Origin: Coprenecus sp902388455
GTDB taxonomy: Bacteria > Bacteroidota > Bacteroidia > Bacteroidales > UBA932
Assembly: GCA_963931615.1 (NCBI GenBank)
Contig: OZ007032.1
Coordinates: 620,001 to 684,000, forward strand
Reading direction: 5' to 3'
Length of the DNA stretch: 64,000 nucleotides
Notes under the pieces: model-generated
Seen by the model: the letters and a program-made list of their open reading frames with translations, nothing else
Told to the model about the DNA's origin: nothing
Database searches by the model: none
Part shown: positions 24,633 through 33,370 of the stretch, one piece after another
How positions within the stretch are numbered: position 1 is the stretch's first letter
Layout of the letters: every line of letters begins with the position of its first letter
Position numbers and translations under genes: made by a program

Positions 24633-26501
24633 ATGGGAAATAATATAAGGGAAAACGGTCTCGTATTCAATATCAATGAGATTATGCATAGCTACTTGGA
24701 GAGTGGGAATGCACAATGTTATGTTATACCAAGTTATCAGAGAGGATATGAGTGGGGAGAAGAAGATGCTAAAGTGTTGCTCGAAGATTTGAAAAAGTAT
24801 TGTGAGAAAAAGGCAGGTTATGGTGATAAATACACATTTTACTGTCTTCAGCATATTACGTTGATTAAAAAGTATGATAGGGATGGGAATGCTTACTTTA
24901 ATGTGGTGGATGGTCAACAGCGTCTTACTACAATAGCGATAATTCTTTCTTATTATGATAATGGAGACTTGTTTAAGGGAAAACTGAAGTATGATGTGAG
25001 GGAACAGACTGGGAGTTTTCTTGAAAGTCAGATTTATACCGGATGCTACTGGAACGGGAGAATAGAAGAGGGTGCGAAACATAAAGATGAGTTTTATATT
25101 CGGCAAGCTGCAGATGCGGTTAAAGAATGGGATTGCGGAGTGTCATCTGAGGAACTGCCTCGAGAAGGCTTTAAGGATGTGTTGTTGAACGACGTGCGAT
25201 TTATATTAAATGTGGTGGCAGGAGACGAATACCGGATTTTTTCAGACATAAATGGAGCAAAAGCGGAACTTGACGGCGCGGATTTAATGAGGGCTGTGAT
25301 GATTACGCGTTCTTCAAAAGAAAAGTATGGAGGGACAAATAGCAATAAAGAAGAAACGGAACAGACAGTCAGTGGGTTCAGGGTGAGGATGGGAATGGAA
25401 CTGGATGCTGTAAATGCGTGGTGCAGTCAGGACGAGATTAAAAAATATTTGGAACTTCTTCTTCCTAACGAGGCTTTGAAGAATACCATATTTAATCCCA
25501 ATGAATATCCTGTAAATTATATTTACCGTATGATGTATGAAGTGAGGAGGGGAAAAAAGGAAGAATTTGGATTCCGTTATTTCGAATATGGTCTTGATTT
25601 GAAAGACAATGGTTATGCGGACGATAATTGGGAGATGTATGAACAATTTAAACGGATGTACAATGTGGTACGGGACTGGTACTCGGATAAGGAAATATTT
25701 TATTATACCTCTTATCTTTTCTCAAACTATAAAATTAAGGTGACTTTCGGAAATTTGTATAATGAATACACAAAGAGTGAAACTAAGTCAAAGTTCCGTA
25801 AGTATTTGCATGGATTGGTAAAGGATGTCGTGCTTGAAGAATATAAGGGTGATGCCGGTGAAAAAGAAGGCATAGATGTCCTTAAAGAGCATATTGAATC
25901 AGTTCAGAAATCTTGGTATGAATATAAGGGGCAGCTTATCAAAATTCTAATTCTATTGGATGTTATAATCAGTCTTAACTCAAAATCAGTGGGACGTATG
26001 CAGTTGGAAGATTTCTCACAGAGGAAGAATGAGGATGTCGAACATATTGCCTGCCAGACTCCAAGTGAAGAAGATCGTAAGGATGAAGAGAAATGGAAAA
26101 TGTACATTCGTGAACTAAGAGCAAACCTTGATGATAAAGAAATAAAAAGTATAATTAATGAAGAACAATTGAATAAATTGAAGAGTCTTGACGATAAAGA
26201 GTATGATGGTATTGTGGAATTTTTGAATTCATTCGGCTTGAATTCTGTCGGCAATCTTGTATTATTGGATAAAAGCGTAAACCGTGGGTATAAAAATGCG
26301 TTGTTTAAAGATAAGAAGACAGAAATTTTTCGTAATTATTTCGCGACCCCGGAACAAAAAAAGAAAAAAATCACGCAGATACGTCCTTACACAATGAATG
26401 TCTTCTCAATGGAGAAAGATGGTTATTGGACTTTTGCCGATATTAAAAGAAATTGTGAGGATATATCAAGACAAATAGATGAATTTTTCAATAAGCAATA
26501 G
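24633..26501 (+). CDS. DUF262-DUF1524 protein (GmrSD-like), first of a pair
   Basis: 622 residues. The N-terminal DUF262 domain, a ParB-like NTPase fold, has IPSYQRGYEWG (32-42) and the nucleotide-binding motif DGQQR (93-97). The C-terminal part has the DUF1524 layout: an EHI motif near residue 468 and GLNSVGNLVLLD with the following helix near 534-557, the HNH-like half of GmrSD enzymes, though the usual residues after EHI differ. GmrSD-type proteins cut DNA with modified bases and defend against phages. The gene is AT-rich, has its own promoter, and is followed after three bases by a second DUF262 gene. Confidence 0.85.
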   Translation: MGNNIRENGLVFNINEIMHSYLESGNAQCYVIPSYQRGYEWGEEDAKVLLEDLKKYCEKKAGYGDKYTFYCLQHITLIKKYDRDGNAYFNVVDGQQRLTTIAIILSYYDNGDLFKGKLKYDVREQTGSFLESQIYTGCYWNGRIEEGAKHKDEFYIRQAADAVKEWDCGVSSEELPREGFKDVLLNDVRFILNVVAGDEYRIFSDINGAKAELDGADLMRAVMITRSSKEKYGGTNSNKEETEQTVSGFRVRMGMELDAVNAWCSQDEIKKYLELLLPNEALKNTIFNPNEYPVNYIYRMMYEVRRGKKEEFGFRYFEYGLDLKDNGYADDNWEMYEQFKRMYNVVRDWYSDKEIFYYTSYLFSNYKIKVTFGNLYNEYTKSETKSKFRKYLHGLVKDVVLEEYKGDAGEKEGIDVLKEHIESVQKSWYEYKGQLIKILILLDVIISLNSKSVGRMQLEDFSQRKNEDVEHIACQTPSEEDRKDEEKWKMYIRELRANLDDKEIKSIINEEQLNKLKSLDDKEYDGIVEFLNSFGLNSVGNLVLLDKSVNRGYKNALFKDKKTEIFRNYFATPEQKKKKITQIRPYTMNVFSMEKDGYWTFADIKRNCEDISRQIDEFFNKQ

Positions 26502-26504
26502 AGT

Positions 26505-28718
26505 ATGGAACGGGTAACATTAAAGGGTTTGCTAAAGTCCGAAGACGTGGCAATAGTAGTGCCGGAAATACAGAGGGAGTATGTCTGGGGGGCAAAAGAA
26601 AGCATCCGCAATCAGTTTATCGATTCGCTCGAGATGAGAAAAGAGCAATCTCAATCTGTCAATCTCGGTTTTCTCTATACTTACAAGAGAAATGCTGAAA
26701 CGTACATAATTGATGGTCAGCAGCGTTTTACAACCGTCATACTTATGCTGTATTTCCTGTCGTTGGCGTCGGATGAGGATAAAAAAGATTTCAAAGAAAT
26801 AATGAAATTGGATAAGGCTGGCATGTCTTTCTCCTATCGTGTGCGGTCAAATACTGAGCAGTTTATGAAGGATCTTTTTGTCAGTGGATTGAGGGAAAAA
26901 GAAGAAATAAAGGACAGTTTGTGGTATCACTCGTATTATGATGCCGATAAATCCATACAATCAATGTTGGGTTTGTTGGACTATCTTAATCAGAGAAAAC
27001 AATCCGGCAGTTTGTCTTTAACGTATAACAAATTGCTTGATGTGGAGTTCTGGTGTTATCCTGTTGAAGATACTTCGATGGGTGAGGAATTATACATAAC
27101 GATGAACAGCCGGGGCAAGGCGCTTGACAATTCGGAACGTTTGAAACCATTGCTCTTTGAGAAAGAAAAAGAAAAGAACGGATGGATCACAGATAAGGAG
27201 TGGGGGAAAAAATGGGATGAATGGGAAGAGTTTTTCTTTACTAATCTGGATGATAGGCAAAATATATCCGGTGTAAATGAAGCGATGGGCAATTTCTTGT
27301 TATTGATCTGGGATCTTGAAACTCGCAGTCAAAACGGAAGATTGAAGCCGATGAAAGCAGTTGAGGTTTTGGATCTATCAAAAATTGAAGAATATGTGGA
27401 GGCATTGCGGATATTAAGTAAATATGAAGAATACATAGGTGAGATAAAAATTCTGTATGGCAGTAAAAAGAACGCAAAAGGAGATGATGATGCTGATATG
27501 ATAATGCTAAAGGCATTGTTAAGCGTTGTATATAAGTTCAAGGATAGATCCGATTATGAACTCAGGAGGGTATATGAAAGAATATATAATGCGCAGCATA
27601 GGAGAAGAATTCTGAATCATGTTCCGATTCTTAAAATCCTCTACGAATATCGTGGTGCGAAAGAAAAGACATTCTATGAAGTGTTGGAGTCGATGTGTGG
27701 CAAATGGCAAGAAAAGGAATATTCATGCCCTTTTGATAAATCAGAAATGTTGATGGTAGAGGAAATGAAGAAATCTTTAGGCGTTGATTGTGTATGCCGT
27801 GATTTTACAGAGACAGAGAAGGCGTTTTGGAGTGCATGTGATTGTGCTGTTTACCATTGTCATTGGATATGGAATGGAGATCTGAGAATTTTTATTGAAT
27901 GGAGCATAGGAGACAAAGGCTTTGATCTGTCTCGATTCGGACATTATATCGGCTTGATTGAAAAATTGTTTCCTGGAGATGCCGGTCATGAGATAGACAT
28001 AGTCCGCAGGGCATGGATTGTCGGTATGGGTGATTATGAGCCAGTCCCCGTCAAGGGAGGTTATCGCTCTTTTGGGTGGGAGTGGTCTGATTGGTGGCAA
28101 TTTATTTCCAATAGCCCTGATGAATTTAAGAATTTCTTGGAGGATGTGGGTGATGGAAGGTTCGAGCATTATATCAAAACCAACTACAAAGAAGACAAAA
28201 AATATTCAGAGTTCGCAAAGGACAAGTATTTGCTGGATTTTACTCATCGTGCAGATGCTTGTTGTGATATGTTTTATAATTTGAACACTGAAGATTGGGA
28301 ATTGTGTGTGGGCGGTTCAAGAAACAGACATTCTAAAACAGTATCGGTGCACAATCTTTATATATTAAAGGCTTTTGAGGCTGATAGCTCTAATAACAAT
28401 TATGCAAATGGAAAAGAACTTAATGGAGATTGGAAAGTCTGGTGGTGGGATGGAGACCGTATAGCTGTGGAGAATGGTAATTTGCATTTAGTATTTGACC
28501 TTTGGTATAATAATAGGGAAAAAACATGTAAAATTTTGTTTAAGAGTAGGAATGGTGAGGACGTGTCAGAATATTCAAGACACCTTGAGGGTTTTAAACG
28601 TAACGAAGATGATTCTGAAGAATCTTATTTGCTGAATATAACTCAGCAGGATTTTAATCCCTATGAGATTCGCGGCAAAATAGAAGAGTTGACAAATGCT
28701 GTGAGTTCAGCATTATAG
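26505..28718 (+). CDS. Second DUF262-family protein of the pair
   Basis: 737 residues. DUF262 motifs: EIQREYVWG (21-29), DGQQR (70-74) and MNSRGKALDNSERLKP, all typical. The C-terminal ~450 residues are Trp/Tyr-rich and do not show a clear DUF1524 HNH motif, so this subunit may be the sensor or specificity partner of the preceding one. AT-rich like its neighbour. Its stop overlaps by six bases the end of a convergent ATPase gene. Two-gene DUF262 loci are known in Bacteroidota, but I cannot name a characterised system for this one. Confidence 0.82.
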   Translation: MERVTLKGLLKSEDVAIVVPEIQREYVWGAKESIRNQFIDSLEMRKEQSQSVNLGFLYTYKRNAETYIIDGQQRFTTVILMLYFLSLASDEDKKDFKEIMKLDKAGMSFSYRVRSNTEQFMKDLFVSGLREKEEIKDSLWYHSYYDADKSIQSMLGLLDYLNQRKQSGSLSLTYNKLLDVEFWCYPVEDTSMGEELYITMNSRGKALDNSERLKPLLFEKEKEKNGWITDKEWGKKWDEWEEFFFTNLDDRQNISGVNEAMGNFLLLIWDLETRSQNGRLKPMKAVEVLDLSKIEEYVEALRILSKYEEYIGEIKILYGSKKNAKGDDDADMIMLKALLSVVYKFKDRSDYELRRVYERIYNAQHRRRILNHVPILKILYEYRGAKEKTFYEVLESMCGKWQEKEYSCPFDKSEMLMVEEMKKSLGVDCVCRDFTETEKAFWSACDCAVYHCHWIWNGDLRIFIEWSIGDKGFDLSRFGHYIGLIEKLFPGDAGHEIDIVRRAWIVGMGDYEPVPVKGGYRSFGWEWSDWWQFISNSPDEFKNFLEDVGDGRFEHYIKTNYKEDKKYSEFAKDKYLLDFTHRADACCDMFYNLNTEDWELCVGGSRNRHSKTVSVHNLYILKAFEADSSNNNYANGKELNGDWKVWWWDGDRIAVENGNLHLVFDLWYNNREKTCKILFKSRNGEDVSEYSRHLEGFKRNEDDSEESYLLNITQQDFNPYEIRGKIEELTNAVSSAL

Positions 28719-29837
28719 GAATTGGGTAGTGAGCCAGAGACGGAGTACGGGGTCGGCAATGACGGTACGGCCGTCTATTTTGTCGATGAGTTCTTTGTCT
28801 GTCAAACTTTTCTGGATACGGGCGATGTTGGATTTGGAGCCTAGGTCGAAACGGTCTGTGACTTCCTTGTGTCCGAAGCCGGAATGGATGCCGGAGCAGA
28901 CTGCCTTGAGGAAATTCATCTGGTAGGATGAAAGGGATTCTGTCTGCTGGGTGAATAGAGAGGAACACTGGTTTAGGAGTTCTTCGACAGCATCTTTCAG
29001 ATTTTGTTCTGTCGCATTGCTGTCAGTCTGCAGTAGGACGTTCCATGCGAGCTGCTGGACGTAGGAAGAGTGATTGTCTACGGTGCTGCAGATCTTTTCG
29101 GCAAGTTCTGCTGTAATGAATTTCCCCTTTGAGGCGAATCTGGACTGTATGAACGGAATCCATTCACCGGTCGGAATGGGCTTCAGGTAGAATGTGTCTC
29201 CGAACATGTAGAACGGCATACGTCTGTTCTGAAATATGTTTTCCATCATGTGCTTTTTGCTTCCGAAGAGGCAGTATGAGGTGGACTGCTGGTGTTGCCA
29301 TGAGCCGCGCAGGCGTTTCTGGACGGTGAGAGAATCGGGGAATTCTCCTATCTGTTGGAATTCGTCTATGCAAATGACGATGTGCGCTCGCTTTTTCCGG
29401 GCTATTTTTTCCGGAAGGGACAATATTGTTTCCGGCTCGATGTCCTTGGGCTTTATTCCCAAGGATATTGAGAATTCGTGTGAAGGGTCGGGGGATACGG
29501 ATATTGCCGGTGCCAGTCTGCCGAGGAATTCCTTGGCAGACTCCAGTGCATGCTCGATTCTTGACGAGGTTCCTTGTAGTACAGAGGTGGCGAAGCGGGT
29601 ATAGAAATCGTATTCGTTCCTGCAGTCATAAATGTCCATGTAAATGGTTTTTATGCTGGGAACTGTAATCGAGGAACATACTTTTTTGACCAAGGACGTT
29701 TTACCTATGCGCCTTGGTGATATAAGAATCGTATTTACTCCGTTCTCAAAGTTAGACCTGATTCTTTTGGTCTCCTGTGTCCTGTCGGTAAAATTGTCAC
29801 CTTCTACAGATACTCCAAACACGAATGTTTTTTCCAT
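28713..29837 (-). CDS. Archaeal-type AAA ATPase
   Basis: 374 residues of the archaeal-ATPase-like STAND/AAA family common in Bacteroidota mobile regions. Walker A is PRRIGKTS (41-48) and Walker B VICIDEFQQ (154-162, with D158-E159). A C-terminal winged helix (about 300-374: VTDRFDLGSKSNIARIQKSL) likely binds DNA. Members are often single-gene islands of unknown role. Its promoter overlaps large palindromes. Confidence 0.85.
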   Translation of the reverse strand: MEKTFVFGVSVEGDNFTDRTQETKRIRSNFENGVNTILISPRRIGKTSLVKKVCSSITVPSIKTIYMDIYDCRNEYDFYTRFATSVLQGTSSRIEHALESAKEFLGRLAPAISVSPDPSHEFSISLGIKPKDIEPETILSLPEKIARKKRAHIVICIDEFQQIGEFPDSLTVQKRLRGSWQHQQSTSYCLFGSKKHMMENIFQNRRMPFYMFGDTFYLKPIPTGEWIPFIQSRFASKGKFITAELAEKICSTVDNHSSYVQQLAWNVLLQTDSNATEQNLKDAVEELLNQCSSLFTQQTESLSSYQMNFLKAVCSGIHSGFGHKEVTDRFDLGSKSNIARIQKSLTDKELIDKIDGRTVIADPVLRLWLTTQFL

Positions 29838-29855
29838 AAATCATTGTTTTGCCGA

Positions 29856-29910
29856 CAAATGTAGTGAAAATTGTGAAAGTTCACAATTTTGTGGACCACA
29901 AAGTTGTGAA
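29856..29910 (-). promoter_or_regulatory. Promoter with overlapping palindromes (candidate operator) of the AAA gene
   Basis: Minus-strand TTG (complement of 29884-29886) and TACATTTG (complement of 29856-29863) are 20 bases apart. Two palindromes overlap here: arms 29867-29877 and 29880-29890, perfect, 11 bases each with a 2-base centre; and arms 29880-29894 and 29896-29910, 15 bases with one mismatch. The shared half-site is TTGTGAA. The promoter-proximal bases resemble those upstream of the WYL gene (15056-15076). Confidence 0.65.
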
Positions 29911-30462
29911 CTATTTTAAACGGGCTACCGGCAACACTATCCGGTCACCGCAGAAGGCCTTGCGCCCGCACTTGCGGCAGTGGGTGCCCATCCAGATGCG
30001 GTCGAACTGGTCGATGGCAGATTCAACGAGAGCGGGGTCGTTGGTGAGGATGCCGGCCTCGAAGTTGCGGCACAGACTGCTTTTCATGCCGATTCCGGCA
30101 CCGGTGGGATTGGCTGAGCCGATATAGGCGGTCTCGAGGTCGAATATCATCAGTTTGAAATGGACTCTGGGGCAGAGAGCGCGTTCCAGGCCGGAGGTCA
30201 GTTCCGGATAGCGGTCGAAGTCTTCCCGGAAAGCCGGTCCCGGCTCTTTGGCATGGATGAGGCGTATCTCCACGCCTTTACGTATCAGGCCGGCGAGGAC
30301 AGCCAGAAGAGGTACTGCCTGTTTCCCACGGGCTACATACAGGTCCTTGATGTCGGCCGTACCTATCCATAACTGACGCTTGACGAGCGGTATGCGCTGG
30401 ATGACCTCGCTGTAGTGGGCGTCATCGGCGATATATTTCGTAAACAGCTCCATGTCTTCCAT
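29911..30462 (-). CDS. Single-HKD PLD-like nuclease, paralogue of 17957-18466
   Basis: 183 residues. HKD motif H101-x-K103-x4-D108, then GSANPTGAG, and a C-terminal C-x2-C-x5-C (C162, C165, C171). The core from LWIGTADIKDLYV to RNFEAGILT is nearly the same as in the protein at 17957. It sits 22 bases after the DUF4143-type ATPase gene and is probably co-transcribed with it. No signal peptide is present. Nuclease activity is inferred from the motif. Confidence 0.85.
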   Translation of the reverse strand: MEDMELFTKYIADDAHYSEVIQRIPLVKRQLWIGTADIKDLYVARGKQAVPLLAVLAGLIRKGVEIRLIHAKEPGPAFREDFDRYPELTSGLERALCPRVHFKLMIFDLETAYIGSANPTGAGIGMKSSLCRNFEAGILTNDPALVESAIDQFDRIWMGTHCRKCGRKAFCGDRIVLPVARLK

Positions 30463-30484
30463 AACTTATCCAAAATACAGTTTT

Positions 30485-31699
30485 TCAATAAAGGCAGCCG
30501 AAAAGCCATAGCGGTATTCTATTGCCGTTGCCGATTTCTATGTCATCGATGGCCAGATAACTGTCGGGCAGACCGGCTATCTGATCGAATGTTTTTTGCG
30601 GACCGCCTACCTCGAAGATGTATCTGCCATCGGCTAAAAAGTCACCCTGTTTAGGTATAAGCAGATCGGTTACGGCTCCGGCTTGATTGGCAAAGAAGGT
30701 CTCCCTCTGCGTTCCCTTGGATACCCTGCTTCCTAAGGCATTCATCAGGTTGGTGTTGTTGAGGTATATTTTTTTCGGACCGGTAAGGTGCTTGTAATCT
30801 TTGGGCTTATCAGTCAGCAGCCATAGCAGGGCGGCTCTGTCCAGCCAGTAAAGCATCTTCAGGGTCTGGTCTCGGGTGGATTCAAGGCTGGCGGCCAGTT
30901 TGTTGATGTTCGGCTCCAGGGGTACATTCTCAGCCACAACCATCAGCAGCTTCTTTATCTTCTGCCGGGTGGAGTAGGTAATCGTTTCTTCCACTGCCGT
31001 GATATCGCTGTCGATGACCAGTTGGGCAACCTCTCCAATACGCATCAGGTAGTCTCTTCCAGCTTCTTTGTAATAGGGATAGTATCCTTCATTGAGATAT
31101 TGTTCAAAGTATTTGAGTACTTTTATTCCGGCAGAAGTGACATTCATTGCGTAGCGGATATGATTCTTGAGCATCTCTTCGAGAGTCATGGACGGTAAGG
31201 AGATAATCCCCTCGTATTCCAGATATTCTCTAAACGAAAGGCCATGCAGGGTGTACAGGGACTGGCGGCGCGAAAGATCGCTCTTGTAGTTGTCGATAGC
31301 CAGCATCGCCGAGCCTGTGTAGACTATGTTGAGGTCGGGATAGTTGTCATACAGATTTTTGAGGAGCACTGTCCAGTCCCGGTATTTGTGGACTTCGTCG
31401 AGGTAGATGCGGGTGACGCCGCGGGTATATAAAAATTCCACCAGATCCTCTGCGCTGTGGGTCTGGAACCACATATTGTCCAGAGAGGCATAGAACACCT
31501 CGTCCAGACTATTGCCGGCAGTCTCCTTGATGTGCTGCAGCAGCATGGTCGTTTTGCCGACGCCGCGTGCACCTTTGATGCCCAGCAGCCGGGCATCCCA
31601 GTTTATTTGCCCGTAGAGGTATCTTTTGAATCGTAGATCCGTCGCGGCCAGTTTTCTGTGGAAGGTGTTCAGGAGTGGTTGAATGTCTGTATAGTCCAT
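30485..31699 (-). CDS. AAA_14/DUF4143-type ATPase
   Basis: 404 residues. Walker A GARGVGKT (43-50), Walker B RIYLDEVH (97-104), then a C-terminal DUF4143 domain with a restriction-endonuclease-like fold (around 280-400; DGRYIFEVGG is the Glu-containing core strand). These ATPases are abundant in Bacteroidota genomes and of unknown role. It heads a two-gene unit with the PLD nuclease downstream. The promoter contains two identical-core palindromes. Confidence 0.88.
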   Translation of the reverse strand: MDYTDIQPLLNTFHRKLAATDLRFKRYLYGQINWDARLLGIKGARGVGKTTMLLQHIKETAGNSLDEVFYASLDNMWFQTHSAEDLVEFLYTRGVTRIYLDEVHKYRDWTVLLKNLYDNYPDLNIVYTGSAMLAIDNYKSDLSRRQSLYTLHGLSFREYLEYEGIISLPSMTLEEMLKNHIRYAMNVTSAGIKVLKYFEQYLNEGYYPYYKEAGRDYLMRIGEVAQLVIDSDITAVEETITYSTRQKIKKLLMVVAENVPLEPNINKLAASLESTRDQTLKMLYWLDRAALLWLLTDKPKDYKHLTGPKKIYLNNTNLMNALGSRVSKGTQRETFFANQAGAVTDLLIPKQGDFLADGRYIFEVGGPQKTFDQIAGLPDSYLAIDDIEIGNGNRIPLWLFGCLY

Positions 31700-31727
31700 A
31701 GAGGTGCTGTTTTGGGATTATGTGCGG

Positions 31728-31789
31728 CAAATATACAAAACGCTTTTGCAAAAGCGAAATTTTACTCAAAAAACACTTTTGCAAAAGCG
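31728..31789 (-). promoter_or_regulatory. Promoter and paired palindromic sites of the ATPase-PLD unit
   Basis: The minus-strand minus-7 box TATATTTG is the complement of 31728-31735. Upstream lie CGCTTTTGCAAAAGCG (31741-31756), a perfect 16-base palindrome, and CACTTTTGCAAAAGCG (31774-31789), which differs by one base. Their centres are 33 bases apart, three helical turns, so two dimers would bind the same face. The first lies between the expected minus-33 and minus-7 boxes, which suggests repression. Confidence 0.65.
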
Positions 31790-31819
31790 TTGGGGCGGCG
31801 GGCAATGTGATGTCGCCCG

Positions 31820-33094
31820 TTACTCCGCTGCCTTGAAGTTGAATACGGGCTTGATGATGTCGAGGATATCCACTGTATCGGCGATGTTGGCGATGATCTC
31901 GGCCATGGGCTTGTAGACCATGGGGGACTCGTCGCGGGTCTGCTCTGAGACCGTCTCACTGTAGATGCCCTTCATGGACTCGGCGAAGGCTTCCAGGCTG
32001 ACCTGCTCGAAGGCCTTGGCGCGGCTCATGATGCGGCCGGCACCGTGAGGGGCCGAAAAGTTCCAGTCGGGATTGCCCTTGCCGGAGCATATCAGGGAAC
32101 CGTCCCGCATGTTCATGGGGATGATGCACTTCTGTCCCTCGCGGGCGGAGATGGCGCCCTTGCGGATGATATTGTCATCGCCGATGTAGTTGTGCACGCT
32201 CTCGAAGCGTTCGGAGAGCATGATTTCCGGTGTGGCGGTGATATTGCCCTGAGTTCGCAGATGGCCGGTCAGCAGGTCTATGATGATGCAGCGGTTGATC
32301 CGGGCCCACTTCTGACACAGGCGCATGTCGTGCAGATAGTCTTTTCTGGGCTGATCTTCGAGCCAGCACAGCTCGTCAGGAACCGGCGGCCGCTGCATCC
32401 TGAAGGAGCAGTGCAGTTGACGGATGGCCTCCTGAAGTTCCGAGCGGCGTCCTGCTGCCTTGTATTCCTCAATCATCCGAGCCTGCTGATCCATCAGTCT
32501 GTCCCAGCCGGACATGTTTTTTACCGCCAGTTTCTGGTAGATTTCGGCCACCTGCTTGCCTAGATTGCGGCTGCCGGTGTGTACCACGATGTACATCCTG
32601 CCGCTGTCATCATGGTCCAGCTCGATGAAGTGATTGCCGCCGCCCAGCGTACCGGCGGCCTTGTACAGCCGCTTGCTGTCCTTCAGGTCGCGGAAGCAGC
32701 GCAGGGCCTTGATCAGTTCCCTGGCTTCCCCGTACCTTCCCATATAAGGCTGAGGCAGCACCAGTTCCGCCTTGTCCCGGATGCCCCTGCCTGAAGGAAT
32801 ATTGTTCAGAATGAATTCGTTCAGGGCGCGAAAGTCAATTTCTCCGCTGCAGGCGAACGGCTGGACGAGCATGCCGCAGCCGATGTCCACTCCGACAATA
32901 TTAGGAATGACCTTGTCGCCAAGGTCGCCGGTGAAGCCTATGACACAGCCGGCCCCTGCGTGCACATCCGGCATGATGCGGACCTTGCATCCGCTGAATG
33001 TGCCGATGGACATCAGCCTGCCGATCTGTTCCAGAGCTGTGTTCTCGATGTTGTCAGTGAAGATTTTCACGTCGTGTCCTTCAATCGTTTTCAT
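31820..33094 (-). CDS. rtcB: RNA-splicing ligase RtcB
   Basis: 424 residues. RtcB joins RNA ends carrying 2',3'-cyclic or 3'-phosphate to 5'-hydroxyl ends, using GTP and Mn2+. Family motifs: MPDVHAGAGCVIGFTG, GVDIGCGM (metal Cys), GGGNHFIEL, VHTGSRNLGKQVAE and SAREGQKCIIPMNMRDGS, which carries guanylylation-site-proximal residues. The length is typical of the shorter bacterial RtcB group. It sits at the edge of the nuclease island; tRNA repair after nuclease attack would fit, but this is inference. Confidence 0.96.
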   Translation of the reverse strand: MKTIEGHDVKIFTDNIENTALEQIGRLMSIGTFSGCKVRIMPDVHAGAGCVIGFTGDLGDKVIPNIVGVDIGCGMLVQPFACSGEIDFRALNEFILNNIPSGRGIRDKAELVLPQPYMGRYGEARELIKALRCFRDLKDSKRLYKAAGTLGGGNHFIELDHDDSGRMYIVVHTGSRNLGKQVAEIYQKLAVKNMSGWDRLMDQQARMIEEYKAAGRRSELQEAIRQLHCSFRMQRPPVPDELCWLEDQPRKDYLHDMRLCQKWARINRCIIIDLLTGHLRTQGNITATPEIMLSERFESVHNYIGDDNIIRKGAISAREGQKCIIPMNMRDGSLICSGKGNPDWNFSAPHGAGRIMSRAKAFEQVSLEAFAESMKGIYSETVSEQTRDESPMVYKPMAEIIANIADTVDILDIIKPVFNFKAAE

Positions 33095-33115
33095 AATTAT
33101 TACATTTTATGGGTG

Positions 33116-33123
33116 CAAATATA
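33116..33123 (-). promoter_or_regulatory. Minus-7 box of rtcB
   Basis: TATATTTG on the minus strand, 21 bases before the rtcB start; no convincing minus-33 box. Confidence 0.45.
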
Positions 33124-33167
33124 GTGCGTACATGTGCCGCATGGAGGAGCAGGTTCGGTTTTTAAAC

Positions 33168-33202
33168 GTTTATAGCCGTTTATAATCGTTTATATCCGTT
33201 TC
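33168..33202 (+). repeat. Tandem 10-base repeats
   Basis: CGTTTATA plus two variable bases occurs three times in a row (33168, 33178, 33188), followed by a partial copy CGTTT at 33198. The 10-base period matches one helical turn. It lies between rtcB and the divergent unit. Confidence 0.75.
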
Positions 33203-33230
33203 ATGACTGGTTTGTTATTCCCTTTATGCG

Positions 33231-33238
33231 TATCTTTG
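33231..33238 (+). promoter_or_regulatory. Minus-7 box upstream of the Rpn stub
   Basis: TATCTTTG, with a TTTG at 33211-33214 only 16 bases upstream. The promoter now reads into the short stub at 33266 and probably on towards mazG. Confidence 0.45.
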
Positions 33239-33265
33239 CGGTCGGAAATAATTAATTGATCGGTT

Positions 33266-33325
33266 ATGAAAAAGTACCTTGACCCGAAGACGGATTTGAC
33301 TCCGGAAGAGGTATCAGCCTTGTGA
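33266..33325 (+). pseudogene. N-terminal stub of an Rpn/PD-(D/E)XK family nuclease
   Basis: Nineteen residues beginning MKKYLDPKTDLT, the characteristic opening of Rpn-family (PDDEXK_2) proteins, then diverging and stopping at TGA. The rest of the gene is absent. With a promoter in place, it looks like the remnant of a deleted nuclease gene. It is short, so chance resemblance is possible. Confidence 0.45.
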
Positions 33326-33370
33326 TTCTGCCGGAAAAATACCTATCTTAGCGGCTCAATTTTTAAGAAT

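Noticed and set aside
33168..33202. Possible CRISPR or plasmid iterons
   Set aside because: Repeats are only 10 bases, without spacers, and no replication or Cas gene is nearby; kept only as a tandem repeat.
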